A DNA stretch of 47,483 nucleotides, taken from Marinosulfonomonas sp. Its GTDB lineage: Bacteria > Pseudomonadota > Alphaproteobacteria > Rhodobacterales > Rhodobacteraceae. How positions within the stretch are numbered: position 1 is the stretch's first letter; each line of letters begins with the position of its first letter. The DNA lies in NCBI GenBank assembly GCA_015488685.1, contig WFNH01000007.1, positions 1 to 47,483 of the forward strand, written 5' to 3'. The translations under genes were made by a program, and so were the position numbers. The notes below the pieces were generated by a model that was not told the origin of the DNA, ran no database searches, and saw only the letters and a list, made by a program, of their open reading frames with translations. Of this stretch, positions 16,432 through 26,326 are shown one piece after another.

Positions 16432-17738
16432 TGGATGCCCGCACGGTTTTGACGCATTTGCGTGACAAACAACACCTGAGCGACGAAGAAATCACATGGT
16501 TTGCCGACGGGTTGGCGACAGGCGCTGTGAGTGATGCGCAAGCGGGCGCCTTTGCGATGGGTGCTTTGCTGAACGGGTTGAGCGAGCCGGAAAAGGTGAT
16601 GCTGACCTTGGCCATGCGTGACAGTGGTGATGTGTTGCAATGGGACATGCCCGGCCCCGTGGTGGACAAACATTCGACCGGCGGGGTGGGCGATACGGTA
16701 TCCTTGCCGCTGGCGCCTGCACTGGCGGCCTGCGGGGTCTATGTGCCAATGATTTCGGGGCGGGGTCTGGGCCATACCGGCGGCACGCTGGACAAGCTGG
16801 AGGCGATACCGGGGTATCAAACCGATATTTCGGTTGCGGAAATGCGCAAGATCGTTGGCGATGTAGGCTGCGCAATTGTCAGTGCTTCGGGCCGGATTGC
16901 GCCAGCGGACAAGCGGCTTTATGCGGTGCGCGATGTGACCGGAACGGTGGAAAGCATCGATCTGATCACCGCCTCGATCCTGTCAAAAAAGCTGGCGGCG
17001 GGGCTGGAAAATCTGGTGCTGGACGTCAAGGTCGGCAGCGGTGCCTTTATGAAAACAACCGATGACGCGCGCGCCTTGGCCGGGTCGCTGGTGAAAACCG
17101 CCAACGGGGCAGGGTGCAATACCAGCGCCCTGATCACCGACATGAACCAGCCGCTGGCGGCGTCCTTGGGAAATGCGCTGGAAGTGATGGAGGCAATGGA
17201 CCTGCTGACCGTGGGCCACGCGGAAACGCCGATGGCACTGGTCACGGTGGCGCTGGGCGGCGAGGTTTTGGCGCTGGCCGGACTGGCCACGGACCGCGAG
17301 GCAGGGGAAGCGATGATCCGCGAGGTTCTGGTGAACGGACGCGCGGCAGAAATATTCGGCGCGATGATTGCTGCGCAGGGCGGCCCGTCCGATTTCATCG
17401 ACAACTGGCGCGACCGTCTACCATCGGCCCCCGTGGTGCGCGATGTGTTTGCGGTGCAAAAGGGTCGCGTGCTGGAGATTGACGGCGAGGCCTTGGGGCT
17501 GGCCGTGGTGCATCTGGGCGGCGGGCGACTGGTGGACGGTGCAAAAATTGACCCCTCGGTCGGTCTGTCCCGCGTGGTGCGGTTGGGCGAGGTGGTGGAT
17601 GAATACACCCCGCTGGCCATCATCCATGCGGCCAATCCCGATGCTGCCGAACGGGCAGCACAGGCGGTGCGGGCCGCCATTACTGTGGGTGAAGGCGAAG
17701 TCACGCCGCAGCCCCTGATACATGAAAGGATCGCGTAA
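16431..17738 (+). CDS. deoA: Thymidine phosphorylase
   Basis: A 435-aa enzyme that splits thymidine or deoxyuridine with phosphate to the base and 2-deoxyribose-1-phosphate. The phosphate loop [20 protein letters not shown] (about 79-98) and [17 protein letters not shown] (about 109-125) are the family signatures. [23 protein letters not shown] adds the substrate-binding lysine and metal-loop residues. Length matches E. coli DeoA. The start overlaps the cdd stop by one base. Its product feeds DeoB, encoded next. Confidence 0.95.
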   Translation: MDARTVLTHLRDKQHLSDEEITWFADGLATGAVSDAQAGAFAMGALLNGLSEPEKVMLTLAMRDSGDVLQWDMPGPVVDKHSTGGVGDTVSLPLAPALAACGVYVPMISGRGLGHTGGTLDKLEAIPGYQTDISVAEMRKIVGDVGCAIVSASGRIAPADKRLYAVRDVTGTVESIDLITASILSKKLAAGLENLVLDVKVGSGAFMKTTDDARALAGSLVKTANGAGCNTSALITDMNQPLAASLGNALEVMEAMDLLTVGHAETPMALVTVALGGEVLALAGLATDREAGEAMIREVLVNGRAAEIFGAMIAAQGGPSDFIDNWRDRLPSAPVVRDVFAVQKGRVLEIDGEALGLAVVHLGGGRLVDGAKIDPSVGLSRVVRLGEVVDEYTPLAIIHAANPDAAERAAQAVRAAITVGEGEVTPQPLIHERIA

Positions 17739-17739
17739 C

Positions 17740-18951
17740 ATGGCACGGGCATTTCTGGTGGTAATGGACAGCGTCGGCTGTGGTGGCGCGCAGGACGCGG
17801 ACAAGTTTTTCAACGGCGATGTGCCGGATACCGGCGCCAACACGCTGGCCCACATCGCGCAGGCCTGTGCGGACGGCAAGGCCGAAGTGGGGCGCAGCGG
17901 CCCGTTGCACATGCCCAATCTGGCGGCACTGGGTCTGGGGGCGGCGGTCAAGCTGGCCTCGGGTGACGAGGCGCCGGGGTTGATGGCCAAACCGACCGGC
18001 CTGTGGGGCGCGGCCAGCGAGGTGTCGATGGGCAAGGACACGCCCTCGGGCCATTGGGAACTGGCGGGCGTGCCGGTGCCGTGGGACTGGCACTATTTCC
18101 CCGACACAAAACCCGCCTTTCCCGATGACCTGACACAAGCTGCGGCCAAGGCGGCAGGGACGGAGGGGATATTGGGCAACTGCCACGCCTCGGGCACCGC
18201 GCTCATCGAGGAGTTGGGCGAAGAGCATATGCGCACCGGCTGGCCGATCTGCTATACTTCGGCCGACAGCGTGTTCCAGATTGCCGCGCACGAGGAAACT
18301 TTCGGGCTTCAACACCTTTATGACATGTGCGAGGAACTGGCCCCCCTGCTGCACGGCATGAACGTCGGGCGGGTGATTGCGCGCCCTTTTGTCGGCAGTA
18401 AGGAACAGGGATTTACCCGCACCACCAACCGACACGATTACGCGATGGAACCGCCATCGCCCACCCTGTGTGATTGGGTGCATGATGCGGGGCGGCATGT
18501 TTATGCTATCGGCAAAATCGGCGATATCTTTTCACGGCGCGGTATCGACGAGGTGCGCAAAGGGGCTGACAAGGACCTGATGGGGCATCTGCTGGATCTG
18601 GCGGATCAGGCTGTGGATGGTTCGCTGACCTTTGCCAATTTCGTGGAGTTCGACAGCCGCTTTGGCCACCGGCGCAATGTGTCCGGCTATGCGCACGCGC
18701 TGGAATGGTTTGATTCCTGCCTGCCGGAATTCTTTGCCAAACTGGGCAAGGACGATATGGTGATTTTCACGGCCGACCACGGCAATGACCCGACATGGGT
18801 TGGCGGCGATCATACTCGCGAACGGGTGCCGGTGATCGGCTATGGGCTGGGGGAGCGGGCCATCGGGTTGCGTGGATATGTCGATGTGGGGACAAGTGTC
18901 GCCGATCATCTGGGCGTGCCAGCACAGGGAACAGGAAAAAGCTTTCTATGA
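17740..18951 (+). CDS. deoB: Phosphopentomutase
   Basis: A 403-aa alkaline-phosphatase-superfamily mutase that converts (deoxy)ribose-1-phosphate to the 5-phosphate. Metal-binding blocks are visible: the N-terminal [27 protein letters not shown] near residue 35, and [22 protein letters not shown] towards the end. [15 protein letters not shown] carries the phosphorylated threonine. The ATG at 17740 is one base after the deoA stop, with AAGGA inside the deoA end. The stop overlaps the add start (ATGA). No deoC aldolase gene is seen in the window, so deoxyribose-5-phosphate must be handled elsewhere. Confidence 0.95.
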   Translation: MARAFLVVMDSVGCGGAQDADKFFNGDVPDTGANTLAHIAQACADGKAEVGRSGPLHMPNLAALGLGAAVKLASGDEAPGLMAKPTGLWGAASEVSMGKDTPSGHWELAGVPVPWDWHYFPDTKPAFPDDLTQAAAKAAGTEGILGNCHASGTALIEELGEEHMRTGWPICYTSADSVFQIAAHEETFGLQHLYDMCEELAPLLHGMNVGRVIARPFVGSKEQGFTRTTNRHDYAMEPPSPTLCDWVHDAGRHVYAIGKIGDIFSRRGIDEVRKGADKDLMGHLLDLADQAVDGSLTFANFVEFDSRFGHRRNVSGYAHALEWFDSCLPEFFAKLGKDDMVIFTADHGNDPTWVGGDHTRERVPVIGYGLGERAIGLRGYVDVGTSVADHLGVPAQGTGKSFL

Positions 18952-19928
18952 ATTTGAATTCACTGCCGAAAATCGAACTGCACACCCATCTTGAGGGCGC
19001 AGCCCCGCCGGAATTTATCCGGCGGCTGGCGCAGGAAAAACATGTGGACCTGACGGGGGTTTTCGATGACGAAGGCAACTATGCCTTTGATAATTTCCTG
19101 CATTTCCTGAAGGTATACGAGGCCGCAACCGCCGTTTTGCAAACGCCCGAGGATTATCACCGCTTGACATTGGCCGTGCTGGAAAAATCCGCTGAAAACG
19201 GGGTGATTTATACCGAAACCTTTGTATCACCGGATTTTTGCGGCGGCGGGGATCTGGGCGCATGGAAGGAATATATCCATGCTATGCAGGATGCCAGTAA
19301 CATCGCGGAAAAAACCCACGGGATTGTGCTGAAGGGTATCGTCACGCCGATCCGCCATTTCGAGGTGTCCAAAGCCAAAAAAGTCGCGCATTGTGCGGTG
19401 GAAACATTTGGCGATTGGGTGGTGGGTTTCGGCATTGCAGGGGATGAGGGGGCCGGCAAGTTTTCCGATTTCGCCTATGCCTATGACATGGCCCGCGAGG
19501 CGGGGATGCACCTGACCGCCCATGCCGGCGAATTTGGCGGTGCGCAATCCGTGCGCAGCGCGATCCGCGATCTGGGGGTTTCACGCATCGGCCACGGGGT
19601 GCGTGCAATCGAGGATATGTCGGTGGTCGAAGAACTGGTGGAACGCGACGTGGTGCTCGAGGTTTGCCCCGGCTCCAACATCGCGCTGGGGCTGTTTCCC
19701 GGTTGGGAAGAACACCCGATTGCCCGCCTGCGCGACGCTGGCGTAAAGGTTACGGTGTCCACCGATGATCCGCCCTTTTTCCACACAACGATGAATGACG
19801 AATATAACAACCTTGCGCGGGCTTTCGCTTGGGGCGAAGATGTGTTCAAAGAGATCAACATAACCGCCGCCAACGCCGCCTTTTGCGATGACGTTACCCG
19901 CAAGACGCTGCTGGATAAATTGGAGTAA
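18948..19928 (+). CDS. add: Adenosine deaminase
   Basis: A 326-aa zinc enzyme of the adenosine/AMP deaminase family that turns adenosine or deoxyadenosine into inosine or deoxyinosine. Zinc ligands are seen in [11 protein letters not shown] (HxH), HAGEFGG (catalytic His and Glu) and STDDPPFF (Asp pair); [10 protein letters not shown] carries the active-site histidine. Length is typical of bacterial Add. The ATG overlaps the deoB stop by four bases, and an AGGAAAAAGC site lies inside deoB. Some members of this family act on adenine rather than adenosine; the operon context favours a nucleoside. Confidence 0.9.
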   Translation: MNLNSLPKIELHTHLEGAAPPEFIRRLAQEKHVDLTGVFDDEGNYAFDNFLHFLKVYEAATAVLQTPEDYHRLTLAVLEKSAENGVIYTETFVSPDFCGGGDLGAWKEYIHAMQDASNIAEKTHGIVLKGIVTPIRHFEVSKAKKVAHCAVETFGDWVVGFGIAGDEGAGKFSDFAYAYDMAREAGMHLTAHAGEFGGAQSVRSAIRDLGVSRIGHGVRAIEDMSVVEELVERDVVLEVCPGSNIALGLFPGWEEHPIARLRDAGVKVTVSTDDPPFFHTTMNDEYNNLARAFAWGEDVFKEINITAANAAFCDDVTRKTLLDKLE

Positions 19929-19931
19929 CCC

Positions 19932-20564
19932 ATGAGCGAACATCTGACCGTCGTATCCCACCCCCTTGTTTTGCATAAACTGTCGTTAATGCGGGAAAAA
20001 AACACCTCGACAGCCGTGTTTCGTCAGTTGTTGCGGGAAATCAGCGTGCTGTTGGCCTACGAGGTGACACGCAATCTGGAAATGACCACCAAGCGGATCG
20101 AAACCCCGATTCAGGAAATGGACGCGCCGGTTCTGGCGGGCAAGAAACTGGCGCTGATTTCGATCCTGCGCGCGGGCAACGGGCTGCTGGACGGGGTGCA
20201 TGACCTGATCCCATCAGCCCGCGTCGGGTTTGTCGGCCTTTATCGCGACGAAGAAACCCTGCAACCGGTGCAGTATTATTTCAAAGTGCCGACCGAACTG
20301 GATGAACGTCTGGTGATCGCGGTGGACCCGATGCTGGCCACCGGCAATTCCTCGGTCGCGGCGATTGATCTGCTGAAAGAGGCGGGTGCCACCAACATCC
20401 GTTTCCTGTGCCTGCTGGCTGCCCCCGAAGGTATTGCGCGGATGAAAGAGGCCCATCCAGATGTGCCGATTGTCACAGCGGCTGTGGACGAAAAGCTGAA
20501 CGAAAACGGCTATATCGTGCCGGGGCTTGGCGATGCCGGTGACCGGATGTTCGGCACCAAATAG
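19932..20564 (+). CDS. upp: Uracil phosphoribosyltransferase
   Basis: A 210-aa type I phosphoribosyltransferase that joins uracil to PRPP, giving UMP. The PRPP motif [18 protein letters not shown] is complete, the [13 protein letters not shown] block binds diphosphate, and [13 protein letters not shown] is the conserved C-terminus. Length matches E. coli Upp. It starts three bases after the add stop and closes the operon; its stop lies only two bases from the stop of the convergent downstream gene. Confidence 0.95.
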   Translation: MSEHLTVVSHPLVLHKLSLMREKNTSTAVFRQLLREISVLLAYEVTRNLEMTTKRIETPIQEMDAPVLAGKKLALISILRAGNGLLDGVHDLIPSARVGFVGLYRDEETLQPVQYYFKVPTELDERLVIAVDPMLATGNSSVAAIDLLKEAGATNIRFLCLLAAPEGIARMKEAHPDVPIVTAAVDEKLNENGYIVPGLGDAGDRMFGTK

Positions 20565-20566
20565 GC

Positions 20567-21586
20567 CTATTCGCTACAGATATTCTGCAAGGCGACCCAT
20601 TCACCGTCCGACAGGACGGGGGTGGGCGCTGTGGTGATAAAGGGGTCCGCCTCGATCAGTTCTATCGTGGTTTCCCCTGTGGGATCCTCGGCGTAGGCGT
20701 AGGGCGAGGATCGCAGGCTGGCGGACTGGAATTCGGCCAGCAATGCCTGTGTGTCCAGCGGGGTTTGCGGGGTTGTCAGCAATTCTTCGGCATAGCTGTC
20801 CAGCACCGCATCCGAGATTTCACCTGTGGTCAGCAACCCGAATGTAGCCCGCAATCCAGCACTTTGCAGCAGGGGTTCCATCGGGTCGGTCAACTCTCCG
20901 CGCAATTGTTCGGCCAGAATATATCCGGCGGGGACATCGGGTTCCTCGTAATCCTCGACCAACGCACGGTTCAACAGGATAAACCCGCCCGGCAGATGGG
21001 TTGCCTTGGCCACGCCCGCAGGCAGCACCAGCAGTTTGATCGCCTGATCCCCCGACAGCCGTTCTTCGAGTGCGGTCAGCGCGCGGTTGCCGTTGGGGGT
21101 GCTGCAAGGCTGGCCCGCGATGCGTTTGATTTTGCTGGCAAGGGTTTGGCCGATTTCATACCGCTTGACCTCGGGCACGACCGACAGGGTTTGGCGCAAC
21201 AGGGCATCGGGTAGCCAGAAAAAGGCCAGCGCGGCCACCGTAGCGAAGGACCCCGCCAGTAACCACCAGCGCAGGCGTTTGGGGTGGGGGCGGTGGCGTT
21301 CGATCTCGGCGCAGATTTCCTCGATCGCACCGATCATGGTGTCGTCTTCGATTTCCAGCGTTTCGGTGATGTCGTCCTCGTCCGGACTATAGATTGCAGG
21401 GCGCTGTTTGGGGTTCAGGCGGTGGATTGCGTGCAGGGACCAATGCGCCAATGCGGTGTTGTTCATATCGGACAGAACAATGGTGGCATTGCCAAAAGAA
21501 ACCACCACCTCGCGCCGCTGGGCATCGGGGGTTTCACGCCACAGGCCGGTTGTTTCCAGCCGCTCGTATTTGGACAATGCGGTCAT
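20567..21586 (-). CDS. Membrane protein with an M48-peptidase-like domain lacking HEXXH
   Basis: A 339-aa protein. Residues 1-100 are cytoplasmic, with a short domain (VVVSFGNATIVLSDMNNTALAHWSLHAI) and an acidic linker. One membrane helix follows at about 104-126 (WWLLAGSFATVAALAFFWLP). The outer part looks like an M48 metallopeptidase in layout: C-x4-G-x3-L, a VLPAG strand, then LPGGFILLNRALV followed by a helix. Where peptidases have the HEXXH zinc helix, this protein has AGYILAEQLRGE, so no zinc site remains. It is probably a non-catalytic relative, perhaps binding rather than cutting. The ATG at 21586 is chosen over one 12 codons earlier. Standalone gene, convergent with upp. Confidence 0.6.
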   Translation of the reverse strand: MTALSKYERLETTGLWRETPDAQRREVVVSFGNATIVLSDMNNTALAHWSLHAIHRLNPKQRPAIYSPDEDDITETLEIEDDTMIGAIEEICAEIERHRPHPKRLRWWLLAGSFATVAALAFFWLPDALLRQTLSVVPEVKRYEIGQTLASKIKRIAGQPCSTPNGNRALTALEERLSGDQAIKLLVLPAGVAKATHLPGGFILLNRALVEDYEEPDVPAGYILAEQLRGELTDPMEPLLQSAGLRATFGLLTTGEISDAVLDSYAEELLTTPQTPLDTQALLAEFQSASLRSSPYAYAEDPTGETTIELIEADPFITTAPTPVLSDGEWVALQNICSE

Positions 21587-21678
21587 ACTATGGGTGGGCC
21601 TGCTCGGGTGCCTCGTTTTCAATTGCGGGAATGATAGCGCAAAGCAGGGTGGTTTGCCAATGCGGGTTGTGGATATAG

Positions 21679-21746
21679 GTAGGGTGGGGTTTTACCCCAC
21701 CGTTTGGGGCGTTGGAGACAGGCGGCGGGGTAAAACCCCGCCCTAC
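21679..21746. repeat. 20-bp inverted repeat, possible small mobile or REP-type element
   Basis: Arms 21679-21698 and 21727-21746 are reverse complements with one mismatch (GTAGGGTGGGGTTTTACCCC on the left). The centre is 28 bp. The right arm includes the stop codon of the acyl-CoA synthetase gene, so that protein's last codons may come from the element. A long GC hairpin forms in RNA and could end transcription. Confidence 0.7.
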
Positions 21747-23371
21747 AGGTGTTTCGCCATCTCCCGCAGTTCGAATTTCTGTATCTTGCCCGTGGCGGTT
21801 TTGGGCAGGTCCATGAACACCACCTGTTTTGGCGTCTTGAAACCGGCCAGATGGCTGCGCACGAATTTGATGATTTCATCTTCGGTGGCCGCCGCGCCCT
21901 CTTTCAACTCGACAAAGGCGCAAGGCACCTCGCCCCATTTGTCGTCGGGTTTGGCGACCACGGCACATAGGTTGACCGCGTCGTGGTGCATGATGGTGCC
22001 CTCGACCTCGACCGAGGATATATTCTCGCCGCCGGAAATGATGATGTCCTTGGCGCGATCCGATATCTGGAAATAGGTGTCGGGGTGCTGTACCGCGATG
22101 TCGCCTGAATGGAAATAGCCACCCTCGAACGCTTCTGCCGTGGCTTGCGGGTTCTTCAGATACCCCTTCATCACCGCATTGCCGCGCAGCATGATTTCGC
22201 CCTGCGTTACCCCGTCCATCGGGATTTGACCCATGTTTTCATCCATCACGGTGACGTCATCCATCATCGGACTGGCCACGCCCTGACGGGCCTTGATGGC
22301 GATCTTGTCATCTTCGGGCAGGGCGCCCCATTCGGCCTCGTTCCAGTAACATTCGGTGACGTGGCCATAGGTTTCGGTCAGCCCGTAAACATGCATCACG
22401 TCAAAGCCGCAGGCCTCGATTTTCTTCAGGATGGCGGGGGCGGGGGGCGCGCCGGCGGTCAGCACGCTGACGCGGTGATCAAACGGCAGGCGGTCCTGCT
22501 CGGGTGCGTTGACGATCATGTTCAACACAATCGGCGCACCGCCGAAATGGCTGACCTTTTCAACACTGACCGCGTGGTAAATCGCCTGTGGCGTGACATC
22601 GCGCAGGCACACAACCGTACCGCCGATTACCGGCATCATCCAGGTGTGGCACCAGCCGTTGCAATGGAACAGTGGCACAATGGCAAGGTAGCGCGGATGC
22701 AGCACCATTTGCCAACTGATCACCATGCCCATCGTTTGCAAATAGGCACCGCGATGGTGATAGACCACGCCCTTGGGCCGTCCGGTGGTGCCGGAGGTGT
22801 AGTTCAATGCGATGCTTTCCCATTCGTCCCGCGGCATTACCCAGTCAAACGCGGGATCGCCCTTGGCCAGCATGTCTTCGTATTGCGGATGGCGGCCACT
22901 GGCGGGGTGGCCTGCCTGCGGGTCGGCCACCTCGATGATGGTGGGGCCTTGGCCCTCCATCGCCTCAACCGCCGCTTCGGCCAGCGGTAGGAAAGCAGTA
23001 TCAACCAGCACGAATTTCGCGCCACCGTGGCCAAAGATATAGGCCACTGTATCCACATCCAGCCGGATGTTGATGGTGTTCAGGATCGCGCCGGTGGCGG
23101 GAATGGCAAAATGCGCTTCGGCCTGTGCGGGGATGTTGGGCAGAAGGGTGGCGACCACATCACCGGGTTGCAGCCCCATATCCGTCAGGGCCGAAGCCGC
23201 GCGGCTGATCCGGTCATGATACTGCCGGTAGGTCAGACGGATATCGCCGTAAACCAATGCCTCGTGATTGGGGTAAACACGCGCGGCGCGGCGCAGGTGG
23301 GAGAGCGGGGTCAGCGGCACAAAATTCGCCGCGCATTTGTCCAGTCCGGTTTCGTCGTTCAGCCAGCCCAT
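21743..23371 (-). CDS. Fatty-acyl-CoA synthetase (AMP-forming)
   Basis: A 542-aa ANL-family ligase. It carries the P-loop LNYTSGTTGRPKGV, the aromatic VYGLTETYG block, FHSGDIAV and the hinge DRAKDIIISGGENISS. LPKTATGKIQKFELR holds the catalytic lysine. This family activates medium or long carboxylic acids; some roseobacter relatives (DmdB) act on methylmercaptopropionate, but the N-terminus here is unlike the DmdB proteins I recall, so I leave the substrate open. The ATG at 23371 follows GGAGGAAATACG. It stands alone, with a palindromic repeat overlapping its 3' end. Confidence 0.85.
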   Translation of the reverse strand: MGWLNDETGLDKCAANFVPLTPLSHLRRAARVYPNHEALVYGDIRLTYRQYHDRISRAASALTDMGLQPGDVVATLLPNIPAQAEAHFAIPATGAILNTINIRLDVDTVAYIFGHGGAKFVLVDTAFLPLAEAAVEAMEGQGPTIIEVADPQAGHPASGRHPQYEDMLAKGDPAFDWVMPRDEWESIALNYTSGTTGRPKGVVYHHRGAYLQTMGMVISWQMVLHPRYLAIVPLFHCNGWCHTWMMPVIGGTVVCLRDVTPQAIYHAVSVEKVSHFGGAPIVLNMIVNAPEQDRLPFDHRVSVLTAGAPPAPAILKKIEACGFDVMHVYGLTETYGHVTECYWNEAEWGALPEDDKIAIKARQGVASPMMDDVTVMDENMGQIPMDGVTQGEIMLRGNAVMKGYLKNPQATAEAFEGGYFHSGDIAVQHPDTYFQISDRAKDIIISGGENISSVEVEGTIMHHDAVNLCAVVAKPDDKWGEVPCAFVELKEGAAATEDEIIKFVRSHLAGFKTPKQVVFMDLPKTATGKIQKFELREMAKHL

Positions 23372-23497
23372 CGTATTTCCTCCCGTTACGATCTGATCCG
23401 CGAATAATGCGGTTGCGGGCGCAAATTGCAAAGGATTTCCATGCGGAGTCATCATTTTCCCTCTGTGCAAATTAGTCGGATCGGTTAACCATGTCGC

Positions 23498-24145
23498 ATG
23501 ATCATTTCGCACGGGCGCAAATACATCTTTGTTCACATCCCGAAAACCGGCGGCACTGCTTTGTCTCTGGCGCTGGAGGGGCGGGCCAAGAAGGATGATA
23601 TCCTGATCGGTGACACCCCCAAGGCCGTGCAGCGCCGACGCCGTTTGAAAGGGGTGCAAACCAGCGGGCTGGTGTGGAAACATTCACGGCTGGTGGATAT
23701 TTACGGGCTGGTGACACAGGATCAGATCGAGGAATATTTTACCTTCACCCTGGTGCGCAACCCGTGGGACAGGATGGTCAGCTTGTACCATTGGCTGCGG
23801 GACCAGACGTTTGAGCATCCGTCAGTGGGGCTGGCGCAGCGGCTGGATTTCAGCGGGTTTCTGAATGATGAGCATACGAAAATGACGATGCGCACAGGGT
23901 CTTATCGTCAATTCATGTATGACAAAGCAAGGGTGGAGCGCTGTGATCTGTTCATCCGGCTGGAGCATCTGCAGCAGGATCTGACCCCGCTTGAGGCGCA
24001 TCTGGGGTTTTCGCTGGGGCAGATACCGGTTGTGAACAGGTCCAGTCGAGAGGCCGATTATCGCCGCTATTACAACGATACGGATGCCGGGGTGCTGGCC
24101 GAAATCTGCGCGGGGGATATTGCGCAGTTCGGGTATGCGTTTTGA
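23498..24145 (+). CDS. Sulfotransferase family 2 domain protein
   Basis: A 215-aa PAPS-dependent sulfotransferase-like protein. FVHIPKTGGTALSLALE (about 11-27) is the 5'-phosphosulfate loop, and TFTLVRNPWDRMVSLYHWL (about 82-100) is the 3'-phosphate-binding block with the Arg-Asn-Pro-Trp core. Length suits the short bacterial members, which often modify surface polysaccharide. No glycan genes adjoin it, so the acceptor is unknown. No clear ribosome site precedes the ATG; an alternative ATG at 23491 is out of frame. Confidence 0.82.
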   Translation: MIISHGRKYIFVHIPKTGGTALSLALEGRAKKDDILIGDTPKAVQRRRRLKGVQTSGLVWKHSRLVDIYGLVTQDQIEEYFTFTLVRNPWDRMVSLYHWLRDQTFEHPSVGLAQRLDFSGFLNDEHTKMTMRTGSYRQFMYDKARVERCDLFIRLEHLQQDLTPLEAHLGFSLGQIPVVNRSSREADYRRYYNDTDAGVLAEICAGDIAQFGYAF

Positions 24146-24225
24146 GCCGCTTGTTTATTGGCCTGCTTTCTTCACGGCCGATAATAGGATAAAGGTTTAG
24201 CGCCTGTTGTGTGTACGAGGTAATG

Positions 24226-24627
24226 ATGACCGACCTAGATACCGATCTGATTGTTTTTGACGGAACCTGTATTTTCTGTTCCGGTTTTGCGCGGTTTATG
24301 GCGCGCTATGATCGCAAGGCGCGATTTCGGTTTGTCACGGCGCAATCGGAAAAGGGGCGGGTGCTGTACAACCATTACGGGCTGGACCCTGACTTGATGG
24401 AAACCAATATCGTGATTGTCGACGGGGTGGCGCATGTGAAAATGGCGGCCTTTGCCGCAGCGGTTCGGGCCATTGGCTGGCCTTGGCGCCTGTTTGCCGT
24501 GCTTGGCTATATCCCGCAACCGCTGTCGGACTGGCTCTATGACCGGATCGCGCGCAACCGCTATCTGTTCGGGCGACGCAAATGCATATTGCCAAGCGAG
24601 GATTTGCGGGGCCGGATTGTCGACTGA
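24226..24627 (+). CDS. DCC-family thiol-disulfide oxidoreductase-like protein
   Basis: A protein of about 133 aa of the DCC (DUF393) family, named after the conserved Asp-Cys-Cys. IVFDGTCIFCSGFARFM near the N-terminus carries DxxCxxC, and the thioredoxin-like remainder ends with a helical hairpin (LSDWLYDRIARNRYLFGRR). GAGG at 24217-24220 supports the ATG at 24226 or the adjoining one at 24223. Its last 11 bases overlap the next gene if that starts at TTG 24617, suggesting coupled synthesis. Confidence 0.82.
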   Translation: MTDLDTDLIVFDGTCIFCSGFARFMARYDRKARFRFVTAQSEKGRVLYNHYGLDPDLMETNIVIVDGVAHVKMAAFAAAVRAIGWPWRLFAVLGYIPQPLSDWLYDRIARNRYLFGRRKCILPSEDLRGRIVD

Positions 24628-26269
24628 AACCGTTCTGATCATCGGCGGATATGGCGTGTTTGGCGGCAAGCTGGCGCAGGCCTTGGCGCGGGATACGCGG
24701 CTGGATGTGGTGGTTGCGGGGCGGGATTTGTCGCGGGCACAGGCGTTTTGCACCCAATACGGCGGGCGGGCAATGGTGCTGGACACGGGGTCAGCCAATC
24801 TGGCAGCGGATATCGCCGCCCAGTCCCCCTTTCTGGTGGTCGATGCGGCCGGGCCGTTTCAGGGATACGGGGATGATCCATACCGCGTGGCGCGGGCGGC
24901 GATTACCTGTGGTGCGCATTATCTGGATCTGTCGGATGATGCGGTTTTCACGGCGGGGATCGCAACGCTGGATAAGGCGGCGCTGGCGGCGGGCGTGACG
25001 GTTTTGTCGGGCGTGTCCAGCGTTCCGGCGATGTCATCAGCGGCGGTGGTGGCATTGACGGGCGGGATGGACGATATCCACCTGATCGAAAGCGTGATCC
25101 TGCCCGGCAACCGCGCCCCGCGCGGCATGTCGGTGATGCGCGCGATTCTGGCGCAGGTCGGCAGGCCGATGCGCGTTTGGCGTGGCGGGATGTATGAAAC
25201 ACCGCTTGGCTGGTCCGAAGGGCGGGGCGAGGCGTTGGAGATTGACGGCATTGCGCCGGTGCGCCGCCGTCGCTCCAGCCTGATCGGCGCGCCTGATCTG
25301 GCACTGTTCCCCGAATTTTTCAACGCACGCTCGGTCGAGTTTCGGGCAGGGCTGGATCTGTGGGTGATGCATTGGGGGCTGGCGGCGGTCGGCTGGCTGG
25401 TGCGGTTGCGTCTGATGCGATCCGCCGCACCATTGGCGGGCGTGCTGAAATGGGTGGCGGACCGGCTGGAGCCGTTCGGATCAGACCGTGGCGGGATGCG
25501 CGTGCGGGTTGTCGGGCGCCTGACTGACGGGCGCGCGGTGCAACGCGACTGGGTGCTGATTGCCGAGGCAGGCGACGGCCCACACATCCCGGCGGTGGCG
25601 GCGCGGGTGATGTGCAAACGGCTGCTGGCAGGCAAGGCCAAAGTGGGTGCGCGGGCCTGTCTGGCGGAATTCTCGCTGGCCGAAGTCGAGGACGAAATGG
25701 CGGAATTGCAGGTGGCCTTCGGACAAACTGAAACACCGATAGTACCGTTGTTTCGGCAGGTATTGGGCAAACAGTTCAACGCCTTGCCGCCCGAGGTTCA
25801 GGCACTGCATCAGGTGCTGCATATCCGGCGTTGGCAGGGGCAGGCACGGATCACGCGCGGAGGCGGGGTGCTGTCGCGGATGATCTGCCGGATTGTCGGG
25901 TTTCCACCTGCGGGAAACAATGTGCCGGTGACAGTGACCATGCACCGCAAAGGGGATGCGGAACACTGGCTGCGGGATTTCGGCGGCAAGCGGTTTCGCT
26001 CGGTTATGACGCGGGCGGGGGATGGGGCTGTGTGGGAACGCTTCGGCCCGTTCCGCTTTGAAATTCCGTTTACGGTGCAGGGCGGAAAGCTCGGCTATCC
26101 GGTGCGCCGCGCACGGTTGTTCGGGGTGCCTTGGCCAAAGCTCCTGACCCCGAAAAGCGATGCGTTCGAGGGGGTGGATGCGGACGGGCGGGCGACGTTT
26201 GACGTGACCGTCAGCCTGCCATTCGTCGGGATGCTGGTGCGGTATCAGGGGTGGTTGGTGGATTATTGA
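24617..26269 (+). CDS. Saccharopine dehydrogenase-type Rossmann protein fused to DUF4166
   Basis: A protein of about 550 aa with two parts. Residues 1 to about 370 resemble saccharopine dehydrogenase-like oxidoreductases, with nucleotide loop LIIGGYGVFGGKLAQAL at the very start, VAGRDLSRAQ, and a VDAAGPFQGYG block. Residues about 375-550 are DUF4166 (PLFRQVLGKQFNALPPEV, then NNVPVTVTMHRKGDAEHWLRDFGGKRF). The Rossmann loop begins so close to the overlap that a TTG at 24617 is the most sensible start; earlier starts lie well inside the DCC gene. The function of this fusion is unknown; the overlap implies a joint role with the DCC protein. Confidence 0.8.
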   Translation: MSTETVLIIGGYGVFGGKLAQALARDTRLDVVVAGRDLSRAQAFCTQYGGRAMVLDTGSANLAADIAAQSPFLVVDAAGPFQGYGDDPYRVARAAITCGAHYLDLSDDAVFTAGIATLDKAALAAGVTVLSGVSSVPAMSSAAVVALTGGMDDIHLIESVILPGNRAPRGMSVMRAILAQVGRPMRVWRGGMYETPLGWSEGRGEALEIDGIAPVRRRRSSLIGAPDLALFPEFFNARSVEFRAGLDLWVMHWGLAAVGWLVRLRLMRSAAPLAGVLKWVADRLEPFGSDRGGMRVRVVGRLTDGRAVQRDWVLIAEAGDGPHIPAVAARVMCKRLLAGKAKVGARACLAEFSLAEVEDEMAELQVAFGQTETPIVPLFRQVLGKQFNALPPEVQALHQVLHIRRWQGQARITRGGGVLSRMICRIVGFPPAGNNVPVTVTMHRKGDAEHWLRDFGGKRFRSVMTRAGDGAVWERFGPFRFEIPFTVQGGKLGYPVRRARLFGVPWPKLLTPKSDAFEGVDADGRATFDVTVSLPFVGMLVRYQGWLVDY

Positions 26270-26326
26270 ACCTACCTAATGTATTCCTCAAAGTGGCAAT
26301 GCAAAACCTAAACGGATCAAGATTAA

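Noticed and set aside
24452-24616. Earlier start for the saccharopine dehydrogenase-DUF4166 protein
   Set aside because: It would overlap the DCC gene by over 170 bases and put 55 unrelated residues before the Rossmann loop.
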